A DNA stretch of 64,000 bases from Gnetum montanum (GCA_015680685.1 MNCI01005950.1:29157-93156); one strand, 5' to 3'; counted from the stretch's first letter, positions 23,736 to 37,227 are shown. Notes: generated by a model not told the origin, from the letters alone. Numbers and translations are program-made.

Positions 23736-25900
23736 ATGTCTTCTTCTCACACAAGCCTATCTTCGCCCAGGACAGACCAAGCACCTCAACAATATTGGGT
23801 GGTATATGCTCATCTTGATGAGTATGTACCAAACTTCACCTTCATCTTACATCAAGATGAAATGATGTGGTGGTGCGACATGGAAGGCAACATTGTGTTG
23901 CCATTAGATCAGTTTGTTCTAGCTATGCTCTAGGTAATGCTTGCATAACATGGACTTGAACATCTTCATGGGGAGTATAAGATGCAAGATCTTGATTCAA
24001 GGGATTACCATCCCATTGAAGCATAAAGGGTAAGGGATTTTCAGGTGGAGCAACAACATGAGCTTTCAAAGGGCAAGGGTTCAAACATTTTTTCACCTCC
24101 GCTTGGCCCATTGGATGGATATGAACACTTCTCTAGGGACTTTTCCTTTGGTGACACTCCTCTCTTTGACTTTGATCAAGGGACCCTCAACTAGAATGTC
24201 CAATCCACAATTCAAAATCTTGGTTATGGTTGAAATAGATCCAATGACAACAATGGATCTGGAGGAGCAAGTCATGACAAGGGAGCAAATGGAAGTCACA
24301 ATCATGATCGTGGTCGTGATCATCAAAGAGAAGGTAGTAGGTGCTAGCACGATGCAAGCCCTTCTTCCTCTTCCCCTTCATTGTCTTCTTCTTCTTGATT
24401 TGACTTAAATTGTGGTCGCTGAGGGCATGACCATGATGGAGGTGATTGATAGGATTGAAACAATAGAAGGGACTATTAGGATAGTCGTGATCGGAGGTGT
24501 GGGGGAACTAGAGAGATCCATTGCCATGAAAGAAGGGTTAGTAGAGAACATCATAAGCACCATCACTATGGCCTTGATAAACCTCTACTTTCCACCCAGA
24601 GCATGTTAAACATTATAGAGGCCATGAGGATTCCAATAAGGTATGTAAAGGATAGCATAACAAAGAGGTTGGACATGAACAACATCCCTTAGTTTGAGCA
24701 AGGCTATGAAGTTGATCCATAAAATCATCTCCAAGTCTTCTAGGATGCATGTGCCTTGTAGAATATTGAGAATGATTGGTAGAAGTTGAAATTATTTCCA
24801 AGGACACTCATTAAGGAAGTAGAAAACTAGTACCAGTCCTTGGAATTGGAATCAATTAGGCGGTGGAGTACGATGTTAGAATTGTTTAATGACAAATATC
24901 AAACATACTCCCAAGTGTTCAACCTGAGGAAGTAGATCCAAGGATGGAAATAAGAAAACCATGAGCCTTTGAATGCTGCTATTGGCTAATACTACTCTCT
25001 GTTGCATGAGTATTTCGACCATGGATATTCTCAGCTTGATCAACTTCACCATATTATAGACGAACTACAATCTAAAACAAGGAAAACCCTTGACATCTAT
25101 GCTCAAGGGAGACTGAGATAGTTAAGCGTCCATCGGATCCAAAAATTAATTGAGTAGGTAGCTAGGATGAAGGGAGAATTGAGAAAGTAAGAAAGTGCAG
25201 AGAAATACAATAGGGATCCTTCCATTTGCAAAAGAGGGGTTCAATTTTGTGATAGTGAGGATGAGTTAACAAGAGATGAGATGGCTAATCAGAAAACCTT
25301 ACCACTCCAAAAATTTTAGTCCAAAATTATGGCTAAGGTTGATTAATTATGGGACTCCATGAACAATAAGTTTTAATCTATTTTAAAAATTGTTGAAGAG
25401 TCTAAGGAACAAAGTGGTGAGTGTGAGTGCTGGAGACATAAGAAAGCTGAATGTGCCATATCCAAGGGTAAAGGTAAGATGGATGCAATAGAGAAAGTTG
25501 TAGATAGTGAATTAGATGATGATGATGGATGTGAAATCTGCCAGTATGAACATCCCAAAGGATGCTATCCAATTGTGTCACACTTGCAGGAATCTAGGAT
25601 GTATGCCTTACATCCACAACTTGCACAAAGGCAAACACCCAAAATATTGTCTTATCCACAAGGAAACTCTCGATAGTTCTAGCAACCACAACAGTATTAT
25701 CCAAGTGAAACTCTACCACAACCTTATGAATTGTACTAGCAGTGGCAGCAACCACAATCATGGGCATTGATATCTCTAAGACATTAGTACCCCTACTAGT
25801 AACTATATCCCTATGGTTATTATGTTTAGCAACGTTCATCTCCACAGGACTCTTCTGGTCATGTTGCTGCTTACCAACCTCACCACTACCCTCCTAAAGT
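23736..25900 (+). pseudogene. Element A gag, broken
   Basis: Gag starts at ATG 23736 (MSSSHTSLSSPRTDQ). The N-terminal domain is followed by a Ser/His/Arg-rich linker (about 24060-24400) and the capsid core (about 24640-25200) with RLDMNNIP, STMLELFNDKYQTY and TRKTLDIYAQGRL. A zinc-knuckle-like CEICQYEHPKGC follows at about 25535-25570, then a Gln/Pro-rich tail. The same layout appears in B, C and F. Many in-frame stops are TAG. The product would be the structural protein of the virus-like particle. The knuckle spacing, CX2CX3HX3C, is shorter than the usual CX2CX4HX4C. Confidence 0.85.
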
Positions 25901-26245
25901 TTACCAACCATCATATGCAAGGAGGATCACCGCCTCCTAACATCATGCTCCTCCTATTTTTGCACCTACTCCTCCACCTCCTACATAGCTACCACCTGCT
26001 CCATCCATGTAGGGTGAATTGCCTATCCAACCACAACAAAGAAACACTATGAGGGTGGTTAATTTGCAATTATTTAGCCAACCAAGTGGGTTAGAACCAT
26101 GATCAAAGAAAAGGCCCTTCTCTCGACCTCGCAATCCACCAAAGCCCTCAAACACATAGTGGTTGGTGGCCCTGCTCCTCCACCTTCCTTTGCATCACGT
26201 TTATCCGAGTCCCCTTTAAACTAAAATCCCTCTTGAATTCATATT

Positions 26246-26734
26246 ATGATGTTGACCCATGCTATATCTGATTGGATTCGAGCCAGCAACCTACCTAGGA
26301 AGTTAGCCAATCTTGGGAGTCCCTTAGTATATTTGCAAATTACTGGGAATGAGCCTTGTAAAGCTCTTCTTGACTCTAGTTCTGGTGTTAATTTGAACTC
26401 GCATGAGATGTACACTATGTGGAACCTTCCTCCCTTGAAGAAGAACCACATCAGGCTAGAGCTGGCAGACTAGTCCATCACCATTCCATTAGGACTAGTA
26501 GAAGACATCGTGATCACCGTTTGTGGGTGGTCATATTCTACCGACTTCCTAGTAATCAAGGTGGAGAATTGCAAGGGGGATTTCCCAATTATTATAGGAA
26601 GGACGTGGTTAAGAATTGTTGATTCCAAAATGGGCATTAGAGATCTTTCCTTAGATATATCCAAAGAAAATGAATTTGGGAAGATCGAGAATAAGAGGGT
26701 TCCATACAACGATTCAGGGTGCCATTGTGTGTAG
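26246..26734 (+). pseudogene. Element A aspartic protease
   Basis: This frame contains GNEPCKALLDSSSGVNLNS, which matches the retropepsin active-site strand (usually DLGASVNL in Athila elements), then IPLGLVEDI and GDFPIIIGRTWL (usually LGRPFL). The catalytic Asp is kept, but the following Thr/Gly positions are Ser. One TAG stop lies at about 26471. The enzyme would cut the gag-pol precursor. It follows gag and precedes RT, as in all Ty3/gypsy elements. Confidence 0.8.
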
Positions 26735-26983
26735 AAGCTATAGTCAGTGAAGTGAACATATATCTCTACATGTAAGTGGTGTGCATCGAAATTTGAAATC
26801 CAAAGTTGTTCGTACACATTAGCCACAAAACAAGAAGGCACCCAGTGGCTGATAGCTGATTCTAGTAGCAGTACATTGTGCATGGAACCTACTAAGGGCC
26901 TAACATGTGATTATGTTGCAAGTATGGATGAACTCAAGCAAGTTCATCACTAGCTCTCCAAGGGAGTAAATGATGATATTAAT

Positions 26984-29764
26984 TTGGGAGAGTTGGAGAT
27001 TCCTGAAAATTTCAAATACGAACCCCTTGAATTAAAGATACTACCGACCAGAATGGAGTATGTGTTCTTAAAAAATAGAAATTTGGTCATTATTAATTCC
27101 AAACTTGCTATAGGACAAAAGAAGATGTTGATGAATGTTGTGAAAAAATGGTCAGTAGCCTTTGCTTGGTCATATTCTGAGATCACAGGAATAGAACCAA
27201 GAATATGCCAACATTGGATATACACTGACCTTGCTGTTAAGCTGAAATGATGGCTGAAGTGACGATTGAATCCTAAATTAAAGCAAATTATCAAAGAGGA
27301 GATCAAGTAACTCTTCAAGATAGGATTCATCTCCCCTATTGTAGATAGTGAGTGGATTAGCCCACTCATGATCATGCCCAAGAAAGGATGAAAATGGTGG
27401 GTGTGCATCAACTTCTGGCTGCTCAATATGACAACTTTCAAAGATCATTTTTCATTGCCCTTTATTGACCAAGTGTTGGACACCATTTTTGGGCATAGCT
27501 AGTATAGCTTTTTGGATGGTTATAGCGGCTATAACCAAATCCAAATCGCACTAGAGGACTAGGTGAAGATGACTTTCACAAGTCCTTGGGGACTTTCACT
27601 TATCATCAAATGCCATTCGGTCTATGTAATGCTCCAGCTACATTTCAATGATTACTCCTTAGCATTTTACAACAAAAAATTGGTAGTAAGATAGAAGTGT
27701 TCATGGATGACTTTTCTACCTATGGAGCTACATTCAAGCAAGCATTGGATTGCCTTAAGTAGGTGTTGAGGAGATGTGTCGAAACAAACCTTCAGCTCAA
27801 TTGGCAAAAGAGCCATCTTATGGTCTAGGAAGACATAGTATTTGGGCACTGTATCTCAAAAGCAGGAATCGAGGTGGACCCTAAAAAGATAAGGATCATC
27901 CAAGGAATAAACCATCAACCAGAAATAGTTAAAGAAGTGTGGTCATTCCTTGGTCATACTAGCTAGTACCAGTGCTTCATTGAGAACTTTTCCAAAATTT
28001 CCAAGTTGTTGGTTGAATTAACAAAGAAAGATGCATCATTTGTCTAGATCCCTGCATGTGAAACAACATTTCAAAAAATAAATCACAAGCTTGTTAAGAC
28101 CCTAATTCTACAAGCACTTGATTGGTCTAGGCCATTTCATGTGATGACCGATGCATCAAATTATGCTTTGGGGGCAGTGCTTATGCAGATGGATGATCAA
28201 AGATGTCCATATTACATTCATTGCATAAGCCAGAGTATCATAGATGCATAGTTGAACTACACCACTACGGAAAAAGAGTTGATGGTAGTGGTGTTTGCCT
28301 TAGAAAAGTTCAGGCACTATGTGCTTGGTTATAAAGTGTTCATGCACATAGATCATAGTGCCATTTGATTTTTAATGCATAAACCAATAGTGAGCCCCCA
28401 TGTCATACAATGGCTTGTGATTTTGCAAGAGTTCAATCTCACAATGGTAGATCGAAAGGGTGTGAAAAATATGATTGCTAAACACTTATCATGGCTAAGA
28501 TGGGATGAGCAGGAGAAAGAGAGCCCCTTATCTGATCAATTTCCTGATGAATATCTCTTTGTAGAAGCTATTAATGCAAAAATGCCTAATGAACCAAGAT
28601 GGTATGATGCCCCTTACTTATCTGCTCAAGAAAGAATTGCTGTAAGGGCTGGACACCTAGAAGAATAGTTTCTTCACTAGGTTAATTGTTTCATGGAAAT
28701 CAATGGGAATCTTTACAAAGTTTGTCTTGATGGCCTAGTATGCTAGTGTGTCCCTGACACAGATCAACTATGCATTCTCTAGGATGCTCACGAAGGCCCT
28801 TGTGGGGGCCATTATGATGGGGGATGCATGACCATAAAAAATCCTCATGGCAAGATATTACTGGCCAACAATCTTCAGAGATGTGCACTAGTTCATCCAT
28901 GCTTGTGATTGTTGTTAGAGAGATGGTGGAATGATAGCTCGAATGGAGGGGCCAAAGCAATGGATTCAACCTCTCAAGCCATTTGATATTTGGGGCATTG
29001 ACTTTATGGGTCCCATTGCACCTATGTCAAATGAAAAGGTGTAATTAATAGTCGTAGTTGACTATTGCACTAAGTGGGTAGAAGTAGCAACTGTCATCGA
29101 CTGTACATCCACTATTGCTACTTGGTTTGTACAAAAAAACATCATAAACATGTTTGGTGTGCCTTGTGCATTAATTTTTGATAATGAAACTTGTTTCATA
29201 GGTGCCAATTTCTAAAAACTTATGTAGCACTTGGGGGTTGAGCACAAATTGACAACACCTTATCACCCTCAAGCCAATGGTTAAGTTGAAGTCACTAATC
29301 GAGAGATTACAAAAATTTTAACACACACTATTAGCAAGTATCGAAGGGACTAGAGAACCAAACTAAATGATGCCCTTTAGACCTATCGCTCCACATGGAA
29401 GCTTCCCATAGGTTATTCTCCCTATGAGCTCATGTATGGAAAACTACCAACATTGCCCATTCAATCCAAGCTTCGTAAACTCTCTATAGCCTGTGACCTT
29501 GACATGGGTCTAAGTCTAGCAAAAAAGGAAAGAGTAATGAATCTCAACTTGCTAAATGAAAATCAATTAATGGCCCTATTATCCAATGAAGTGCATAAGG
29601 CATTCAACAAGAAATGCCATGACCTCAAAATAAGAAAAGTCAAGTTTCAACAGGAGATAAGGTTCTCTACTAGAATCTTGTATAGGTACCTCAACAAACC
29701 AAGTTTCAAACATTGTGGGAAGGACCTTACATTATCAAAGAGACTTTTCCATCTAGGTCCATGA
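26984..29764 (+). pseudogene. Element A pol: RT, RNase H, integrase
   Basis: The order is Ty3/gypsy. RT (about 27270-27900) has GFISPIVDSEWISPL, FLDGYSGYNQIQI and the catalytic FMDDF (27700-27714), with GIEVDPKK after it. RNase H (about 28130-28500) has FHVMTDASNYALGAVL and TTEKELMVVVFALEKFRHY. Integrase (about 28660-29500) has HEGPCGGHYDGG, a CDCC zinc-finger end, WGIDFMGP, LIFDNE (the second Asp at 29180) and, 34-35 residues on, the Glu at 29287 within the PYHPQANG context. FMDDF and the surrounding text point to the Athila/Tat branch. A frameshift near 27600 and many TAG stops inactivate it. Confidence 0.9.
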
Positions 29765-29879
29765 TCATATATAAACTTGATAGCTTACATAAGAAGCAAT
29801 TACTCAACATCCAACAACTGAAACCTTTCCATGAGCCCAAGCCAACCAACTCAACAGACACCTCACAAGATGGACAATG

Positions 29880-31908
29880 ATGCTTAATCTTTTTAATCTC
29901 CTCCTTCCAACTTAGTTGTGGGGGAGATGGACATCCATACTAACACTTTAAGGGGCTCCTTAGTCTTTCAACTTTTTTTTTTACAATTTTTTTTTCATAT
30001 TCTTTGTTTTACATCTTTTTGTTTTTTTAGGTTATTGATCTTTTCTAAGTTTTTGTGTTACACCATCGTTAGTATATTTAATACTTCTTGAATATCTTTT
30101 ACTTTCTTTTATATTTTCTCATGTTTGGTGTAATTTTCTACTCTTTTTGTTAATAAGGTGCCAGGTACAATGGTAATGTGCTACTTGATGGTGGTATGTA
30201 TCATTTTTGATTTGATTGTTGATGTCTAGTTTCTAACTTTGAATGTCCTTATTGACAACTAGGACATGATTTCTTTTCATGTAAAAGGTAGTGAGTTCAC
30301 ATCATCCACCCATTCACATGCTTTATGATTTTTCTTATTCTAGAAATGTGCAGTCCCTTTTTCATTAATATAACTTTAATAAAGTTGTGACTTGTGTAGT
30401 TTTTGGAATTGAGAAGGATTCCAAGGTTTGAACAAGGTGTGGCTTCAAAGCAATGTGGCATTCTTCATGTTTTTCCATTTTCCTGTGTGAGGGGGTGTTC
30501 TCGTGAACTTCTCACCATTCCATGCCATTCCACAATAGGAAGTTGAATAAGTCCTTACATGGTGTGGTCTTGATCAAAATAAAATAAAAAAAGAGAGAGA
30601 TGAGGATTCAAAGCACACCCCTTAGACAAAATAAATGTGGAAATGCATGGGTCTTTGCATGGTGTGGTTTCCATTGAAAAAAAATGGAAATTTAAAGCAC
30701 ATCCCTTAGACCAAATAAAAGGGCTACAAGCACTTGTTATGGGACTTGTCTTATCTCCTCTAACTAAGGCCCTTCTCCAATTTGGAATGGTAGTTGTTTT
30801 GTGGGAGCATTCTTATGTCTTAGGGGATGAACTAGTCTTAGAATGTTGATGTGAAGTCACTGAAAGTGGTTGGTTTTGGTTTGGACTAAGGATGGATCCT
30901 ATCAAGTCATTTAATCACAAACTCCACAAGGGACTTCATGTGCCCATAATTGGGAACTCCATTCCATTCTCTCTCTCATCCATCTATCCTTTTCATGTCT
31001 TACCTCACTGTCGATTTCATGTTTTGATTTGATGTTCTAGTTTGATGTGTTGGGATTCTCAGTCAATTACTTTTGGGCTTTTGTACTTAACCTTCCATAA
31101 ACATTAATCATCCAAGGAGCCCATGGACTCCTTGGTTTGAAGTTATGCAAGGGCATAAAAGGCTTATGCCTACTTTGGGGAGGATTCAGTTGCATATCTT
31201 TTGGTTTGATTAAGTTAAGTTCTTTAACCTAAGACATTTTTACAATTGAATTCTTTTTATTTACCCCATAAATGCCATCTAATTACATGCATGTTCACAG
31301 CTATTTTTAGTGAATTCTTTCTTTTTATTATTGTGAATTTGTATACCCTCTTTCTAGTATTCCTTGTGTTAAGCTTTTTCTGAATTTTATGGATTGCTTC
31401 TCTTACCTAACCTATTTGTTAGTCTTACCACTAACATTATCAAGTAACCAATCTACCACAATCATAACTTAGCTAGGTATAACCATTGATGAGACAATGT
31501 ATTCAACCACTATGTGTTACACTTTATATACTAATCCTTGATTTTGTTGTGATTGTAGTGGTAAGCATGGACTATAAGTGGGACTATCTTCACCAAGGAT
31601 GATGCAACAATATCACTCACAGGAGATTGTGCATGAACACTAGATCTCTTCTACCTCTTCCTCATTCTTTTGTTGCTAAGAGGGGTTGGATGTTCATTGG
31701 ATCCAAGGGTGTTCTTTCTTGTTGTCATGAATACCTAATTTTGCACACAATTGTAATTATGTATGCTCGGGCACTTTTGTATTTGTCTATTTCCTCTATG
31801 TCACTCTACATGTTAGTCAAACATTCCATACCTCCTAATATATTTTTTAAGGGACTTTTTCCTCTTCTTCTATACTTAAGGAAGAGTTTTCATTTAGTCA
31901 TGTGGGTA
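29880..31908 (+). other. Element A long 3' untranslated region
   Basis: About 2 kb without a convincing ORF separates integrase from the 3' LTR. It starts with GTGGGGGAGATGG (about 29919) and ends with GTCATGTGGGTA before the LTR; either purine run could prime plus-strand synthesis. Element B keeps the same region (55379-57333). A phrase from 30553 to 30633 is repeated in tandem at 30647-30720. Athila elements often have an env-like frame here; I see none. Confidence 0.65.
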
Positions 31909-32776
31909 TGATAAATCATGTTTTACATGAGCCTTGATATTGGGGTGGCCGCTATATTGGGTACATGATATTGGGTACGCGATATTGTGGTCCAAGATGC
32001 GATATTGAGTATGTGATATAGCGGGGCATTCTTGGGCCTATAAATACAACCCTTGGGCACATAATTTGGGAGGATTTTTTTAGTCAAGTAATGAAATTCT
32101 TGTAGTTTGTTCATTTGAGAGTTAGAATATTTTCCAAGTGCCCGCAATAGAAGGTCTAAGTGTAATTGGATCTTTATTTAAGCATTAATATACCTAAACA
32201 CACAATTGTGTTGGCAATAAAGATGAGTTCTTTGATTCATCCTTGTAGCACTTGAGACTTTCTTTCTTTATGCATTTATACATTGTGATTTCATGTAGTT
32301 CACATTTAATGTTATTCATTTAGCAATTAATTTTGATTAATTAAGAAATTAATTAAAATACACAAGCATGGCCCCTTAAAACATACATATGACACTTTGT
32401 AGCTCAGAAATGATTGGTGTTTGCCAACCCAGTAGTGTTTACACAAAGTTCAGGATGTGTCTGGGAAGTGGGGACAGTTACTTGTGTTAGGCTAGATTAG
32501 ACAATAGTTCACTTAGCATTTAATTACTCTCACTTTCATTATTGTTTTAGGTGATCAAATTGATAAAACATAAAATGATAAAAATCTTATGCCTCAGTTA
32601 CACTTAACCATATACTAGGATTTCACAAGTGAGACTGGGAAGACAATGAACGGACAACACGAACTCACCGTTTAGCTCTAGCTACTTGGTAATTAAAGTC
32701 TATAGAATTTGACCAGATCCCACATGAACGCCTGTGATTTGTATCGTTGGGTGTAGGGGTACCTCGCCACCCATCA
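31909..32776 (+). mobile_element. Element A 3' LTR
   Basis: This LTR is 868 bp, starts TGATAAATCATG, ends CACCCATCA, and is co-linear with the 5' LTR. Confidence 0.95.
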
Positions 32777-32781
32777 CCACC

Positions 32782-34430
32782 AAAACTAATATAATGCATT
32801 GAAATCTTAATTTGTTATAGGAAAAGAAAATTTGGAGATAAATGTTTGTTTAAAAGATACTGCCTAGTAATCTTTACTTAGAACATATCAAAAAGGCCCT
32901 AAAAATTGCATGATAAAACTAATATTAAGATATGGGAGAGGATGTCTCTATCCTTAAATTTTTAGGCTTATAATTTGTCTCAAAATTCATATCACTATTA
33001 GGTGAAAAAGATTGTTTGAAAAAACATTTGGAACAATAGTAGAAGTACAGAGAGAAGAAGAAATCTTTGGGGTTATTAAACTAAAATCAATATCTATAAG
33101 CCTCTTCTTCTGGTGTTGTACTAAGTAAAATTTATCTACATTATTATTTTCATTGCTAGTCATTGCTAAACATTTCTTTTCTTCTAAATAGGAATTTTCC
33201 TTCGATATTCAGAGTTTATTGATATTTTAGATTTAAAAGGATTAGTAAAAGGTTGAGAAAATATTGAGGAAGATTTCATTTGTGGGTGTTAAAAACTATC
33301 ATTATATACATTTTCTAGAAATTATTATTTCTTTTCCCTACAAACAACTCTTTTATTGAGAATAGGATAGATTCCAAAAACATGGCCCTTACTACAATAA
33401 TAGCTACAACATCCTTGCAAATTATAATATGTAATTTTCTTCAAAAAACACTAATTATCAGCCTTAAATTTTAATTCTACCTTCCTTTATTATAAATCAA
33501 TCTCTACAAAATAACATGTGAACTACACACCATCTAGTCATGTTTTTTTTTTACTCCATCTTTAGGATTATATCAATGCTACCAATAATTTTGTTTTCAG
33601 TACTTTAAAAAATAAAAGGGATATTTTCTAATTTAATTTAGTAAGGAATTTTAGAGTAATAAAAAGAATAGGTGCCAAAATTCACTTTCCATTCTTGAGT
33701 AATAAAAGTATTTCATTAATCCATAAAACTTTAAGATTCAATGAATTTTCAATCATTTCAAAATTAGTAGTTTGACAAGCAAAAAATATTTGAACAAATA
33801 GTGAGCATGCAAAACATTAATTTCATTTGGGAAGGGCTTAAATCACATGTAAAACCTTCAAATAGGTAAATAAATCCCATAATTTGCAAAACTATGTATC
33901 ATGATGTGATATATTTTGATAGAGATTCATATAAATCATCAAGTAAAATAAAATCAAAAGCATCAGTATTCTTCATAGTCTTTGAGAGACATTAGTATTT
34001 TCCATCTTCAAATCATTCCTCATCAAAAATAACTTTACAATAATAACTCCAAAAAACCCCTTAAGGTTGATGAAAACTTCTTCTGCCAATAAGAATAGAT
34101 TTATATCTAAAATTTGAGTACCTTGATAAAAAAGAAAGAGATTGTAGTTAACTTATAAAGGACCTATTTGGTTTCGTAAATATGTAGATATTAAATCTTT
34201 TGAGATGTTAACTCTATGAATTTTTGAATCTAAGAAGATTACATCTAAAATGGTAAAATCCAAATGGAATAAAAAATACAATAGAAATGATGGGTCCAAC
34301 ATGAATTTGAAGATTCATTTGGATAAAATTATATGGAACCAATTAAAACCAAACAATATTCTAAATATTATCGATTAAGTTTGTAGGAATAACACCCTAT
34401 GAATTATACAATCAAAAATACCCAAAAGGA
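32782..34430 (-). pseudogene. LINE-a ORF1 (DUF4283/zinc-knuckle type)
   Basis: Read right to left, 33770 to 33600 gives a WINEILLLLKNGKWI-like stretch resembling the DUF4283 nucleic-acid-binding domain of plant LINE ORF1 proteins. About 33460 to 33370 gives a Cys/His cluster, CCSYYCSKGHVF, like the ORF1 zinc knuckle. The rest is low complexity. Removing element A brings it directly upstream of the endonuclease at 22705-20300, which is the expected ORF1-ORF2 order. Heavily mutated. Confidence 0.55.
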
Positions 34431-34439
34431 ATCACCCAA

Positions 34440-36597
34440 TAGTTTTGAGATGTTATTTTAAATTTTCATTCTTACAATAAATCTTTAAAAAACAATTCTC
34501 TAAGATAGGGAAAGGATTAGATCTTATCCTCTTTTAAAAGTACTTTTTTGAGCTTTCACTTCCTATTAAATATTTTTTATAAACAGAAAAAGAATGATGT
34601 ATGCATTTAGGGATACATCTAAAATATAATTTTTTCAATGATGTCACCTTGAGCAAATAAAAAAAGAATATTAGCTAGAGAATTATGTTATAAAGCAAAC
34701 ATTGATGTTTCTAAATGGCATAAATAACAAAGGGATAAAAGCAACTCTAAATGAAACTAAAAACTCTGGAAGTTTAGGAGTATCACCAATTAAAACTTAC
34801 TCCAAGCTTCACTTAAAATCATGTAAATAAGACTTCCACCAATACTAAGAACTTTGAGTAAGCATAAAAGTAAAAATAAGGTGGATGAATAGTTTTTAAT
34901 GTTGTAAAGAGAACATATAGAGTCATGAACAATCAAATGAGAGAAATGAATATCAAGAGGTAAACATTGATGAATAAAATACCATACGAATGATTAATTT
35001 TTAAATTAGTAAAATAAGCCTTTATCTTATAAATCTAAAAAATATAAAATTAAAAATCATGGTTGATATTTCATAGATAATCGAATCTTAGCCAATTACT
35101 AGTATTAGAATTGCTAATAGTATATACAAATTTGGATTAAAATAAAATAAGTAAATGGCTATTGATTCATGAAAAATCAAAAAGATAATTATTATAATAT
35201 TAAATAGTTAAAGTTCTACTCAAATTGTGCAATAGATCATAGTTCATCATTAATGAGAAACACCCAAAGAGATAACTCATCAAGTACTGAAGCAAGAATT
35301 TTGAAATTGTTAAAATCATAAAATTCACTAATAAAACTCTAATCTTTCTATGTGTTTTATGGTAATAGAGCCTAAGATAGTTATACCTTTAGGAAAAAGA
35401 CTCAAATTTTAAAATTAAATATTTTTCATGTAATTAGTACCTTTAAGCTTATTCATTTGAATGTTCTTAGAAGCTTCCAAGACTCCATACTAGTTAACCA
35501 CTGTATCATCCACTTGATACATAAGACAATACCTTGCTTGTATTCCTAGAAATATGAGAAAAGTTCTTTTCAAAGTGGCTATTACTCCAAAAGAAATTCT
35601 TCACAAGTTTTTCAATGTAATGATATGCAATATTACTTAGAGCCTAATACAAGGAATGAATACATGAGTTACTCAAATGATATACTCACAAAAAATAAAC
35701 TTTCCAATCATTCAAAACTTGTTGTCCTTCTATTTATAAAGCTTTTACACAATATTCTTGACTATAATATTCCATAATATTTTTTAGAATCCAACAGAGA
35801 AAAAAAATGCTTAACAACTTGAAGACATCTAATTTTTCTAGAAAAGGACATGATTTAATGAAGCCCTAATCTTGAAACCCCTTATTGCTGAACATCAAAG
35901 ATTTTGACCAATTAATTTGAGAGCTTCAAAGTCTACAATATTAATCAACATGAATAAAATAGAATTTGCAATAGCTTTATCATTTCTTATCATAAAAAAA
36001 GTCATATACAAGATACAAATTTAATAATGTGGAAATATTATTTTCATAAAGATGCCTTATAGTAAATTAAGTTTTTAATTCTTTCATATAGAGTTCCAGA
36101 TACCTAGCTTTTAGAAAATTTGTGACAAGGATGAAGAAATAGGGTGTAAGAAGACAACCTTATCTAACTAAATGCTCAAGTTTAAAATTACTTTTATTGC
36201 CAAAATTTGTAGCAACTAGTGCATTAGCTTTAGCACAAAAAAAAAAAAAATCCCAATCATCATAATAAATTTATCATCCTAATATAATAATATAAAAGTC
36301 TCAATCATCCTAATAAATTTGTCTTTAACATTGAGGCATTAGCTTAGTGGTAAGACACTTGATTTGAAAGCTCTAGGTTATTGGTTCAATTCTGGTGGGC
36401 AATGTTGGGTTATATAAAGTTCTAATTGGATTACATATCTTAAGTTCTACCTATGTTTCACTTATTTCAGGTTCCAACACCTCCCATGCAATCTTATATA
36501 GGCTATAGCATAAACAAGCTTAAAAAATACAATGTCTTCATTAAAACTAAAACCATAATTATATATATCTTTAAGTTATATAGTGAATACAAAACAA
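34440..36597 (-). pseudogene. LINE-d: RT and 3' end, with a SINE insertion
   Basis: This is a second minus-strand LINE copy. NEDIVFFKLVYAIAYIR (36597 to 36485) matches the RT strand with KLDYAKAYDR. After the SINE at 36332-36484, ANALVATNFGNKSNF and GCLLTPYFFILV match the following RT motif. FNNFKILASVLDEL (about 35300) and FIHQCLPLDIHF (about 34960) follow. The 3' untranslated part (34600 to 34440) aligns with that of LINE-c at 22320-22430. It lies beside the 5' end of LINE-a. Confidence 0.7.
36332..36484 (+). mobile_element. SINE copy 1
   Basis: This copy begins TGAGGCATTAGCTTAGTGGTA (A box), has GGTTCAATTCT (B box, 36383-36393) and ends GGTTCCAACACCTCCC. It splits the RT of LINE-d. No clear target duplication is left. 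Confidence 0.8.
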
Positions 36598-36738
36598 GGA
36601 GGTGTTAGCCTAGTGGTATGGGTCTTGGCATGGTAACTCAAAATCATAGGCTTGATTCTACTAGGTAGCACTAAGTTATAAACTTCTATAAATCTTGGGC
36701 TGTACCTATGTTTCACTTTTTTCAAGTTCCAACACCCT
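36598..36738 (+). mobile_element. SINE copy 2
   Basis: This copy begins GGAGGTGTTAGCCTAGTGG, has GGCTTGATTCT as its B box and ends TTCCAACACCCT. The first nine bases are complementary to the AACACCTCC end of copy 1, suggesting that the family consensus has complementary ends. Confidence 0.8.
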
Positions 36739-36851
36739 CATATAGTAATATGAGACTTACACATCATTATATTCCTCTAAAATTCTTCTAATGTACCATG
36801 TTGGTTATATATCTCATGTGTACCTATATTCAAATTACTTTGGATAACCAT

Positions 36852-37004
36852 AAGATGTTAGCATAGTAGTAAGATTGTTAATTCAAAAGTTCAAAGTTAT
36901 GGGGTTCAATTCTAGTGGGCAATGCTGAGTTATAAAGTTCTAATTAGACTATATATCATAGGATATACCTATATTATAATTGTTTTGGAAATTTCAACAC
37001 CCCT
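36852..37004 (+). mobile_element. SINE copy 3
   Basis: This copy begins AAGATGTTAGCATAGTAGTAA, has GGTTCAATTCT (36903-36913) and ends TTTCAACACCCCT. It lies in the same orientation as copies 1 and 2, about 255 bases apart start to start. Confidence 0.8.
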
Positions 37005-37227
37005 AAATTATTTTGGGTTTTGAGACTCTCCTCCTCACTCCAATGTCATGTTTATTCTTCTTACATTAATTTATTATCAAACTTATGATCTAAATAAATT
37101 AGGAAATTGAAACTAAGTATTACTTATGTCTATTAAGGTGTGAGACCCAAAAAAATTATGTCTACTATGATCCTTTTAGATATATGAGAAAAAGTAATTT
37201 CATAATTTCTTTTATGATTTTTTAATC

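Noticed and set aside
36332-36400. tRNA gene-like A and B boxes
   Set aside because: The sequence does not fold as a full cloverleaf and continues into the SINE body with several copies, so it is a SINE head, not a tRNA gene.
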